In this document: positions 12,801 to 22,027 of the stretch, in pieces | How the letters are laid out: each line of letters opens with the position of its first letter | How positions within the stretch are numbered: the first letter of the stretch is position 1 | DNA from: Cymbomonas tetramitiformis | Lineage: Eukaryota > Chlorophyta > Pyramimonadophyceae > Pyramimonadales > Pyramimonadaceae | Direction of reading: 5' to 3' | NCBI GenBank assembly: GCA_001247695.2 | Contig: LGRX02003717.1 | Span: 1 to 64,000, forward strand | Length of the DNA: 64,000 nt | Notes under the pieces: generated by a model | What the model was told of the DNA's origin: nothing | Database searches by the model: none | Seen by the model: only the letters and a program-made list of their open reading frames with translations | Made by a program: the position numbers and the translations under genes

Positions 12801-14072
12801 GTGGGAGGCGAGGAGGAAGGGGGGGGCGCAGACGCCGCGGAGGGAGCACTCCTCGATTCGGAGGGAAAGGACGTGGACCCCGAAGACCCTCCGTCGGAAG
12901 TAAGGTGGGCCGACGAGGCCCTGGCGGTTACGTACTGCAAGGAGGCGGCGCGGGTGCAGGCAGTTGCGGAGAAGCTGCACCGTCTGGAGTGCTATCCGGA
13001 TAGCGTGTGGTACTGCCAGCAGGCGGCGGAGAAGCGGCTCAAGGGGTGCCTGATGCGAACGCGGGGCATCCTTAACGAGGAATTCCGAGGACGCCAGGCT
13101 CACAGCCTCGTGACGCTCTCTGCGGCTGTCAGCACCGCCGATGTAGAAATCACGCGCTGCCCGTCCCCAATGCAGGAGCGTCTCGCGGCGCTGGCGGATG
13201 CGTACATCAAGGCCCGGTACCCGCAGCGCCCCGACGAGGATCCCCCGAGCCTCTACAGTGAGGGGGCCTCGAGCGACGCCCTTGAGCTTGTGACGGAGGT
13301 CTGCGCATGGGCCGAGGCAGTGGAACTGGCGGTGCCTTCACTGCCAGGCGACGAGATGCCTGCCGCCGAAGTCCAAGGGCTCGGACAAGTGGCGCAGGCA
13401 CCTCCAGGAGATGTGCCTAAGCGTAAGGCCGAGAGCGCGCTCCCCGCGGACACGAGGAATGCGAAGGCAATGGAAATTTCTTCGTGCCTTCCTCCGTGCC
13501 CCCCACCTCGGCCTCCTCCCTTGCACGTGGAGGCCATGCCCTCCCCGCCCCCCCTTCCATGTCCGCCTCCGCATCCGCCGGGCCCTCCGCACCCTCAGCA
13601 GCCCTCCCGCACCCTCCGCCTCCACTTCCGCCCCATCCGCTTCCTCTCTACCTGCTCTCCTTTTCTTATGCGCCCCCATCCGCTCCACCCCGCATCCGTC
13701 ACCCTCCGCCCCCTCCGCGTCCCCTCCGCACCCTCCGCCTCCGCTCCGCCCCATCCGCTCTCCCACTTGTCTTCCTATCTTCCGCGCCGCCCATCCGCCG
13801 CCCACTTACGGACGACCGGACCTCGCATCCGCCCTCCCCTCCGCACTCCCTCTCTCCGCACTCCCCTCCGCCTCCACTTCCGCCCCCCCCATCCGCTCCA
13901 CCTCCGCCCATCCGCTTCCTCTCCCCCGCCCGCCTTTTTTCCTCCGCCCCCATCCGCCAGCCCTGCTCCCCCCAAGAAGAGAAAAAGAAAAAGAAAAAGC
14001 GGATCGAAGAATCGGATCAACAAGAAAAAGCGGATCGAAGAATCGGATCAACAAGCAGCGCAGGACTCTTGA
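3878..14072 (+). CDS. Sacsin-like giant protein: two Hsp90-like ATPase modules and HEPN
   Basis: Sacsin proteins are very large chaperone-like proteins that combine GHKL (Hsp90-type) ATPase repeats with a C-terminal HEPN domain. The first ATG giving the conserved start is 3878. Module 1 (about residues 4-110) has EGLQNADDA, the LVLFDDGGF strand and TDTGRYGMGSRS. A phase-0 intron at 5696-6039 (CAG/GT to ACAG) joins exon 2. Module 2 starts near 7465 with FFQNCDDH and later GGRFGVGLNSMYHYSD. The HEPN domain, about 12911-13345, carries QQAAEKRLKG and R-x4-H (RGRQAH). Between exon 2 and the rest the frame changes near 7440-7465 in a G-rich stretch: an indel, a micro-intron or programmed shifting. 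The tail after 13345 is proline-rich low complexity ending in a lysine/arginine-rich nuclear-signal-like run. Two modules instead of three make it shorter (about 3,280 residues) than animal sacsin (about 4,580). Confidence 0.88.
13480..14057. repeat. Pyrimidine-rich microsatellite and 30-bp duplication in the sacsin tail
   Basis: About 500 bp made of variants of CCCTCCGC and CCGCCTCC on the plus strand, read in frame as a Pro/Ser/Arg-rich tail. It is followed by a run of AAAAAG units and an exact direct duplication of about 30 bp at about 13996-14025 and 14026-14055. Composition and periodicity indicate slippage expansion. The conserved sacsin part ends before it, so it is either a late extension of the protein or untranslated sequence read through by chance. 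Confidence 0.7.
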
Positions 14073-14074
14073 AA

Positions 14075-15359
14075 CCCTTGGTCGAGCGTTTGCTAGTGTC
14101 CCCCCGGGTGGAGAAAGCTGGCTGTCCCCCTGGATAGTCTGTTCTCCACGCAACCACGGTAGGAGTCGTGCCGAGGCACCTCAGGCTGTGGTCTGCACGC
14201 AGTAGATCCCTCTCGAGACCCCTGCCTTGAATAGCTAGCACCTGACCCGAGGTGGCGCATCCTCTCTCCTCATTGAGCATCTGGGACGTAAACAATTTCA
14301 TTGTAATCAAAAGCTTGTCCGATGCCGAATGTCTGATTGCTTTGCATGCCCTGTAGTGAATGCCTTGGGTGGGGGGCAAGGGGAGGCTCGCAGTGAGTGC
14401 GCCTTTGGGGTGGTTGGGAAGTTGGCCTTCCTTGGGGATCACGAGTTTTGGTTCCTGACTGAGGCACACAATTTCTGGCCTCACTGGGCCTGCGCCCCGT
14501 AAGGGGGCGCTGCATCCGTAAGGAAAGGGGGGGCACTTAGGGAGGTGGGAGGGCGCGACCTGGACTGGGGAGACACGAGATCGCGCGCGCAGCGCCGCAG
14601 GTGTTCTTGGGTAATGCGTGCAAGGGTCTCTGACACGTGTGGGTGCATGGCAAGGCTCCTCCAACTCTTGGGCCATCCGGCTTTCGCTTCGGCGTAAGGT
14701 GCAAACAGTTTTGGCTTGTGAATAAGGGGGAAGAGGGCCACTGTGCGGGACAACGGCGCTCATCGGGGCGCAACCAACTGGGGGAGTCATCCACTCATGT
14801 AGGTCAACTTTTACATCTCTGCCATTTTGGGGGGAGCAGACAGCTGTGACGTTGCAGGGTGTCAGGCGCCTCGGGAGGCGCCCGCATAATCGCGCTCCTC
14901 CGGGGAGGTTCCGGTGGCGCACTGTAGGCAGTGGCTGCCGGAACCCCACCGTGACAAGATCGCGGCTATTCGGGCTTGCCGTGAGGTGCCTGCTGCTGGG
15001 CAACGCCGATGGTGTTTATGTCTGCACTGGGCACAGGCTCCGGCCATGGGTACACCACCCGGCCCCCCACGGCTCGTGCGCGGGCTGTCTTCCCTAACGG
15101 GGGGGCGGTGGGTATACAGTCCCTGTCTCTTGCGACCGTGTGGGGGTAACAGCCTGCCGGCGCTTGGCCCTAGGGGTTGATACTTGGGGGTAACACCACT
15201 CGCACCGCTCAACCGGCCATAGCTCCTAGGGCGGGGTGGCACCCGTCCATACCCACCACCATGGGAACTTCGCCTTGGGGCGGCCTGTGGGCGTGGAGCT
15301 TAAGAGATTCCGAATCGTACGTTTCATCAAAAGCTTGAAATGAAATGAAATGGAAATGA
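14075..15359 (+). mobile_element. Probable 3' fragment of a non-LTR retrotransposon
   Basis: GC-rich stretch with no recognisable protein, ending abruptly in a short tandem tail (TGAAA units, 15336-15359), which is the usual 3' end of LINE-type elements. It contains stable hairpins typical of structured 3' UTRs, for example GGCGCCTCGGGAGGCGCC near 14867-14884. The open frames (up to 328 codons on the minus strand, 14017-15003) match nothing I know. The 5' limit is set only by the end of the sacsin frame. The call is inference from the tail and structure. Confidence 0.35.
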
Positions 15360-16164
15360 GCGGGCTTAGCTCAGACCGAACCAAGCGGCCAAGGATCGAG
15401 CTGTTTCGTTCAAGGGAGAGGACGTGAAACGAGGAGCGCGGAAGGTGGTAGCACCGTTCTTTACACAGTAGGAGGCAGTTGCAGGCGAACGCGTAGGCGA
15501 GGCACATAGGCTACAAGAGCATCCCTCTGCTGTGTACCAGCCCCTTGATTGAGTATGACTTAGGACCTGAGGGGCAGTCGTACATTTCAGACTGACTGGC
15601 ATCGGCATGCCCCACACGGATTGAGGCTGAGGAAACCAATGTGAAGAAGGTGTGCTGCCGCACAGGCAAAGATGTGTAGATGGTAAAAAATGACGTAGAG
15701 CATCCGCCAATGGAAACAGCGTATGGTAACGTACAATTAGTAGTTATAGTAACAGCGAGGGCGAAGCAGCGAGATGAATAGTAAGGGGAAGAGCAGCGAG
15801 AACAGAGGCGGGCGCAGCAGGAAGATGAACAGACACGGGCAAAGTAGCGAACATGACGAGAAAAGGTTAAGCAAGAAGATGAATAGTAACGGGCAGAGCA
15901 GCAAGATGAATAGTAACGAGCAAAGCAGCGAAATAAGCAGTCACGGGTGAAGCAGCGTGATGGACTGAAACGGACGAAGCACCGAAGATGAATATTGATG
16001 GACAGAGCAGCAAGGTGAATAGTAACGAGCAAAGCAGCGAAATAAGCAGTCACGGGTGGAGCAGCGTGATAAACTGAAAGCGGACGGCCGAAGATTGCAT
16101 ATTAGCGGACAGAGCAGCAAGATGCATAGTGACGGGCAGAGCAGCAAGGTGAATAGTAACTGAA
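15360..16164. repeat. Minisatellite with 111-bp tandem duplication
   Basis: From about 15750 the sequence is a degenerate array of words such as GCAGCAAGATGAATAGTAAC. The clearest unit, about 111 bp, occurs at about 15897-16007 and again at about 16008-16115. The first 390 bp (15360-15750) hold no gene or structure I can name. ORFs on the minus strand are repeats in translation. Confidence 0.6.
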
Positions 16165-16740
16165 GGTTATCTGACGGGTCTGAGAGACCCGAGGGACGAG
16201 GGGAGCGGAGACCCATCAGACAACATCGGTTATCTGAGTTAATGGAAAGGGTAGTAGCCTGATGGCTATAAGGCCAAAGCAGTCGGAGACGGCGGCCTTC
16301 ACGTTCAGTGCCTTCTAAAGTGGTTATAGCTCAGTGTTTTTGTGTTTTGACTGCAGTATATATAATATATCGTTTCCGTTGATTTTATTCACTTCGTGCA
16401 ATTTTTACAATGTCGCAACCGGTAGGGGGAGCTCAAGCCACTTCTCACCAGAGCTTGCTTAGAAAATTAGATTTGCTTTTAGGTAAGGAGAAGAAACGCC
16501 CGCTCCCAGGGGCGAGTTACGATTTTCGGAAGTTCGGTCGCGAGGACCTTTCTACTAAACGTACTTAGGAGCTCGTAGACAAGGTCGACGACAAGTTCTT
16601 CGAGATCATCAACGCCCTCAAGGAAGGTTCTGTGGAGGAGGCCAAGGAGCTGGCAGTGGAAGGTACGAAGATTTGCTTTAGATTTATCCTCAATGCGTAG
16701 TTCCAAGGAGTAAAGTTTCGCTGAAGGTCAGAGTTGGATT
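16165..16740 (+). mobile_element. Retroelement 5' fragment with terminal-repeat-like leader
   Basis: The leader 16165-16400 starts with hairpin-rich sequence (GGGTCTGAGAGACCC, 16173-16187) and is followed directly by a gag-like pseudogene. This order, terminal repeat, short leader, gag, fits a DIRS or LTR-type retrotransposon cut off after its first ORF. No reverse transcriptase or integrase/recombinase follows; the next 700 bp are an unrelated fold-back element. Confidence 0.4.
16410..16700 (+). pseudogene. gag-like ORF fragment with in-frame TAG
   Basis: Starts at ATG 16410 in a good context (ACAATGTC). The frame reads for 52 codons, meets TAG at 16566-16568, then continues as plausible protein to a second TAG at 16698. 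Visible features are a lysine/arginine-rich block (LGKEKKRPLPG), a YDFRKFGRED segment and an acidic helix (VDKVDDKFFEIINALKEG) followed by VEEAKELAVEGTKICF. This resembles the N-terminal part of Gag of algal DIRS-like retroelements as I remember them; I cannot confirm that without a search. The stop and the absence of a pol region mark it as dead. Confidence 0.45.
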
Positions 16741-16779
16741 CGTTTTGTCACTCTTGGCGATGGTTGTGGCGAATCGTTG

Positions 16780-17510
16780 AGACATGGTTCAAAACCACAA
16801 ACCAAGTCACCCCCCTAAATCATTTGTGGACATCCTTTCCGACGGCACTGAACAACGACGTGTTGAACACTTTAGGAGCCACTCCGGCGTTTCCCGTTGC
16901 CTTTATGGACATTCCCACCTCTATTTTGACATTTGGCATTTCCATCATTTTTTCAGAACTCGGACTCAGGATTACTCGCGAGGTATGTGCCACGTGGCGT
17001 ACATTCTTGGGCATCATCGTTCCGATAAAATTAATTCATCTAACGGTCGGGTTTGTGAAATATCAATTCTCACGGTGTCACAAAGCAAAAGAAACTCCGT
17101 CGAACGTGGATGCAGATATGCTCTAGGTGTTATCAGGGCGTTGTAATGTTTTTGTTGTTTTTTGTCATCGCGATGAATGCTATTTTTGCAAATCCGACCG
17201 TTAGAGATCGGGGGGTGATATCCAACGGCGGTCAAAATTTTATAAATATATACCACCTGACACACACCTCGCGCGTAGTGAGTCCTTAGTTCTGGAAAAA
17301 TGATCGAAATGGCGAATGTCAAAATAGAGGTGGACATTGCAACAAACTCTACAGGCGTTCGACAATCGTGTCGATCGACCGCAATGAACGCGGTCATCAG
17401 CGTCGCATCAATTCCCTCGCAAGTGTTGAACAGCATCATTTGCCTCCGATATCGGATCGACTTTGTGGTGTTTTTCGTAGGGCACAGCCGTGCGCACGAA
17501 TCCTAACCCA
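16780..17510. mobile_element. Degenerate fold-back (inverted-repeat) element
   Basis: The block 16903-17060 is repeated in inverted orientation at about 17200-17345. On the plus strand the left arm reads CCACCTCTATTTTGACATTT; the reverse complement of the right arm reads CCACCTCTATTTTGACATTC. Both arms continue with a matching ATTTC.ATCATTTTT.CAGAACT segment and a shared GCGAGGT.TGTG. motif. The arms are diverged and centred near 17125. The matching ORFs on the two strands (16734-17126 plus, 17014-17439 minus) are this inverted repeat in translation. It is probably a non-autonomous DNA transposon; terminal bases and target duplication were not resolved. Confidence 0.55.
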
Positions 17511-17962
17511 ACCATCAAAATCACGGATGATGCATCGTGCCGGGCAGACACGCAGGACACATGTAGCGTCAGAGCGCATGGCGGTGACACGCATCTCGAA
17601 ATCTGGACCTGTGCAAATCTGTGCTGGCGCATTTTACACTAAGGGAAGGTAGGGAAACGCAATTCTCCTTTGCAGAAACGAGCTTAAATACATGCACGAT
17701 GTGCTCACTTCTACCGCTCGGATGCTATGATGGATTAACAGATGTGCAGTTTCGTGTGGCTTGTAATACCCATCGGGATTTTAATTGGTTTGCGTGTCAG
17801 TACGCATTGGTATAAACGTGGTAAGTTGGAATAGAGCAACGACGGAGTGCATCGATCGGTGCCCTGTAGTTCCAAATTATTTGGATCGATGTGCCCCGAT
17901 GTCAAAGTGTAATTATGCAGATTTCAGGTGTCGTTGTTTGCATCTTGCTTGGTAACCGACAG
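17511..17962. other. Spacer without recognised gene
   Basis: About 450 bp of mixed composition with no open frame of note and no repeat beyond short words. It is the downstream flank of the LINE insertion that follows. Confidence 0.5.
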
Positions 17963-20900
17963 TAAAAATAATAATAATAATAAAACATTTACGCTAGCAA
18001 AGGGGACAAACTCCTGAGAGTGCGGTATTCCTGCAAAGCAGGCTAGTGAAAACACCAGGGGCTACTCCCTCTACTATAGCGCGCCCTCAAAGGGGCTCAA
18101 CCCGCTTTTCAGCAGGGTGACATCTAGAGAAAAAGCTAAGTGCTAGGCAAGAAAAAACTCTAGAAGATGGAGAAGCAGCCATGGCCGGGTGAGTGGAGGG
18201 GTGGCTGAATCTGAGCGGTGGGGAGGGAAGTCGAAGAATTAAGGGGGGTTTTGGAGACGTTGAGGAAGGCGGCCGAGTGGGCGGGGAGAGGGGGTGGCGG
18301 GGGAGGGAGGGGGGACGGCCCCTCCCCTAGGGGACACGAAACCATCTTATATTGCAAGACTTTTGAAAATTATTGCAGGAGGGTTTGAAGAAAATCGTTT
18401 GACTGTTGCACGGCTTCTGTTTCTGTCATGGTTTCATTGCTCGAGATGTCAAGTGTATGCGGGTCAGTGTTTAAGGTGGTGGTGGTGTTTAACAGAAACA
18501 CGTCTCGCCTATTTTTGGTGTGTTGCCTACAAATTCTTGAAAGTTTTTTAAGGAGTGGTTTAATCTTACCACGGGGAACACCTATCGTGTTGAGGACAGT
18601 ACCAAAAAGAGGAGGGAGGTATCCCATGAGTGTAGGAACTTTGGGCCATTTCACGGTGCTTATGAAGGGCTTGGAATTTGCATTGGTGATTGTCGTGTCG
18701 TGGTGACCACCATAATAGGGCTCCATGTCACTCTGATGATAAGGAGGGTCTTGAGTGGGCCATGGGCAAAGCGAAGAGGGAAGTACCTTGTCGCTTTCGT
18801 TCAGAACTTCATTCCAAATATCAGGGTTGACTCCTGTGTATGCTAGCCTCTTCTTCGTGACTCTGGACTTGGGAAGGACGTTAAGGAACCATCTGGCAAT
18901 CTTTTTCTGTGTAGGCCTCCAGTCAAAGGCTGGTTGAGTATCACTAGGTGCACTGTCTATAGCTATGATAACAACATCCGAAAAGTCATCCTTATAGCAT
19001 CCACCACCTGGAAGAACGTAGGGGTCTTCACCCGTCCAATAGCCATGTGGGATAAATGGAATAGTGTTATGCGGGAATCTGTTTAAAGCCTTTATCGAAC
19101 CATCTTTTTTGGTTTTTGGGAGACGGCGGAAGAATCCATGTTCCTGAAAATCCAGGGACGGTGTTGGCCGCTTTATGTCCCATTTCCAAGGTAGTCATAA
19201 CCGCCGAAGATTTGCCCTTATCTTTCCCATCAAAGGGGGGATTTCCATAAACGATTCTGCCAATGCCTGTTATCGGGTCCACGTAGGCATCCCAAGCGAG
19301 ACCATCAAAGCCAATTTTCCCATGATGGCAGAAGGGCCTGAGGGCTTTTTTCATTCTTGTGGTGGGTATGCATCTTCTCGAGTGAATTCTAGGGTGGGCA
19401 TTTAGTGGGTTGGAGAAAAGTTCACAACCGTTTTTGTCAAGGTTTCTGTCATCCACCAAAATATATAAGAGGCTTCTTCTGATTGCGTAGCAGTTTTTAG
19501 GATCTCCCGATTCAAACTTACATGCATTGAGTGCTTCATGGATATCGTGTGCCCTATTCGAGTACTCCGCAAGTGAGCATGGGACTGCTTTGTTGGAAAG
19601 GCGGTGCCAGGCCAAAAGTTTCCAAAACTCTTTCTTTTGGACATATTGGAGTTCGGGCTATTTAATTGTTCCCGTGACATGGTCCACTTCGGGTTTAGCG
19701 GTCACAGCAATGGTATTCTTTTTTGAACTTGATGGTCGGTACATGCTAGCTTCCGGGAGAGCGTGCAAGTATAATTCCTCATTCATTTCCAGTCTTAGGT
19801 CAACAAGTGGAAAAAGTTTCGATGGTTGTGTTTTGATGTATGTGGCACCTTTTCCAGGGTTTAGTAGTTTAGGCTTCTCTGAGATTTCTTTAGCAATGAT
19901 TTTCCTTAGTTCGACATCCTGGGTTGTTCTAAGACTATACAGACTGTTATTATGTCCTGAGCATTCGAGTTGGATGTGTTCGAGGTGCATTTTGTATTCT
20001 GTTGGCAGTAGGGGCAGTTTTCAGTTTCGATTTTCCCCCGTTTAGATAAACGTGCTGGAGAGGCTTGGAGACCCAGGAGTTCTCTGCTTCTAGAAGCAGT
20101 GAAAGCTTTAGGTGTTATTTTGGAAATGTCTTTAGTGGGGGTGGTGTTATTCTCGTTGAGCATCCTCAAGTACTTCCCTTGAGACTGTAGAGTTCTCCAA
20201 TTATGATAGTGTGAGAGACGTTGAACTCTTCTAATGTGGCTGCGGATATCACCTAAAATAGGGACCTCACAAAAGAATAACGAGAAGGGCAGTTCCTCGG
20301 CAGGGTCGTAGCGGGAGATGTCTAAACAACCCCCTCTGAATGAGGCTCTTTTGGCAGTACGGTCCACTCTGTCATGGACTTTGTCATTATTGTGACCCCT
20401 GATCAATTTAAGGATGATTTTACTGTGGTCTCCTTCACTGTAGAAGCCAAGTTCTTCTAACAGTAGGCGAACAGCCTGCACATCTTTGCGATTAGCTTCA
20501 CGTAATTTGTCCCGGGCACTCATGGATCTGCCATCCTTTGTTACAACAGATATTGCGGCCATGGAGTCACGATGGCGTGTACCATTGCAGTCATGGATTT
20601 GAGGAGTCTCTCTTTTTGTTCTGTGAGTAAGAATCGCAGTCCCGCAATTTCAGCAGATGTGCTACTAGGGTTTTGGATATCTTCCTTGATAAGAAGCCCC
20701 GGTGCGGCGAAAGTTCTTGAGGGGGGGATATTCATCTTCCGAACAAGTGGCATTCCGTTGTCAAAGTTTTTTATGGCATATGTTGCACCACTGCATGCTG
20801 ATTTTTTACCGGCGAATAGGGAACCATCGCTTGCCATATCATAATCCTCCATTTGTTTGCTCTTTTCGGCGAAGGGGGTAGATTCTTCTTCTGAGTCGCT

Positions 20901-21266
20901 AGGGCAGCTGTATTCACTTTCTTCTTCCGCAGTTTTGTTTTTCATTCTGGCAATAATGGTCTCATATTGCCTGTCTGAGATGTAATCATAGTGTGAGTTA
21001 ATATCACTGACTTTAGCAAGAACAGAAGAGGGCGGGTCCATATGGTCATTATATTCGAAAATGGAACCTGCTGGAATTAGGATGCAACCGTCATTGGTGA
21101 TGCTATATTCAAAGTCGTATTGAAGACTACTGGTTCCTTCGATGCTGACAAAGACATTAGGGTTTTTGGCATTGTTACTGTATTCTGTATATTGTATATT
21201 CTGTATACCGACAGCTACTGAATCAATCTTCAAAACATTTTCTAAAAACTGAATTGTTTGTATCAA
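17963..21266 (-). mobile_element. 5'-truncated non-LTR retrotransposon (RNase H, CCHC, methyltransferase-like)
   Basis: The element runs on the minus strand. Its 3' end is an (ATT)n tail, seen on the plus strand as AATAATAATAATAATAA at about 17967-17984. Its 5' end is abrupt at about 21266, immediately next to the stop codon of another reading frame, as expected of a 5'-truncated LINE copy. It lacks reverse transcriptase. The body is more AT-rich than its neighbours. An untranslated tail of about 400 bp separates the last codon (about 18370) from the ATT run. No target-site duplication was found by eye. Confidence 0.62.
18370..21266 (-). pseudogene. LINE pol C-terminus: RNase H, CCHC finger, N6-MTase-like domain
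   Basis: Successive frames give one domain order. RNase H: ASDGSLFAGKK (first Asp), TSAEIAG (Glu, both 20541-21266), HRDSMAAI (second Asp) and IRGHNNDKVHDRVDRTAK (19906-20562). CCHC finger: CPYC then HIQLEC across the 19906-19990 overlap, the usual end of LINE polyproteins. Then a region of about 450 residues with CELFSNPLNAHPR, GRIVYGNPPFDG and TWILPPSPKN, resembling Dam-type N6-adenine methyltransferases (NPPF as catalytic motif IV). It is broken by a frameshift near 20550, another near 19950, an in-frame TAG at 19658 and a shift in an A-run near 19110. The methyltransferase assignment rests on motif resemblance. Confidence 0.6.
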
Positions 21267-21678
21267 TAGCCTTCCCTCTGAAACCCATGACGATCGGCGC
21301 GGCGACCGCCATTCAACGTGTTACCGGGGCTTCGAGGAACACGCCTAGACTTGGCCTTGCTACCCGGCTTCTTCTTCTTGAGGTCGACACCTACATCCTT
21401 CAACGCCTCCTCCGCCCCAGACGTCTCGGTAGTCATGTCAACGATCTCACGCTGTCCGGAGCCCAGATCTTGCGTTTCTTACTCGACCCCTTGGTGGGGG
21501 TCTTAGTCTGCCCCTTCAGAATACACTCGCCGTACGCATGCATGATTTTAACAATCTGGTCCCAAGTATCCTGACGCATTGTAGCGATCGACCAATGCGT
21601 TGCGTAGTCGTTGGCGTAGGAGATGCGATTCGTTTGCAACACCTCCGCCATAATCTGCATCTGTTGAGGCGATGTCAA
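21267..21678 (-). CDS. Hypothetical basic protein, 3' part
   Basis: Not recognised. One frame from an acceptor-like CAACAG at about 21662 reads MQIMAEVLQTNRISYANDYA and goes on to a lysine-rich stretch (KGSSKKRKIW, about 21450). A second frame then reads QREIVDMTTETSGAEEALKD, a basic KKKKPGSKAKSRR segment, and stops at TGA about 21267. Both halves have amino-acid usage of real protein. The change of frame near 21430-21450 lies beside a GTGAGA donor-like site, so it is either a spliced gene or a frameshifted remnant. The stop codon abuts the 5' end of the LINE. It may be the last exon of a gene of the transposon block or a host gene. Confidence 0.35.
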
Positions 21679-21869
21679 ATAGCTTTAGACCGGGAACCAT
21701 TTGCCACTTTAACCTCTCCCCCGAAAAGTTGTCACGGATCGAAAGATGACAGACGCCCGCAGTCGCGATGTTGGTACGTCGTCGTCGATGTCACACGCAT
21801 AGTCGATCATCGATCTGTAACAGTCCGATCTGTACGAGTACCACTGAAATGCGCGAGAGGATCATCATC

Positions 21870-21942
21870 CTCCGCGTAGCTCAGTTGGTTAGAGCGTCGC
21901 ACTAGAGAAGCGAACGTCACGGTTCAAATCCCGTCGTGGAGC
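21870..21942 (+). tRNA. tRNA-like gene, apparent anticodon AGA, T-arm defect
   Basis: Folds as a tRNA: acceptor CTCCGCG (21870-21876) with CGTGGAG (21935-21941), T8 A9, D-stem GCTC/GAGC with loop AGTTGGTTA, anticodon stem TCGCA/AGCGA (last pair A-A mismatched), loop CTAGAGA with AGA at 21904-21906, then box B GGTTCAAATCC. Both internal promoter boxes are good. The T-stem lacks one G (ACGG against CCCGT), and a serine tRNA should have a long variable arm, which is absent. It is therefore a damaged tRNA gene or a tRNA-derived SINE head rather than a normal serine tRNA. Confidence 0.6.
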
Positions 21943-22027
21943 ACTTTCGCCCCATGACGATATATATGATTTGACCCGGCTCGTACAGTGAAATCCCCGC
22001 ACCGATTTCCAACCCTAACAAAAGCTA

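Noticed and set aside
14017..15003. 328-codon minus-strand ORF
   Set aside because: Low-information composition, no domain, and it overlaps the sacsin tail repeat and the likely retroelement 3' region.
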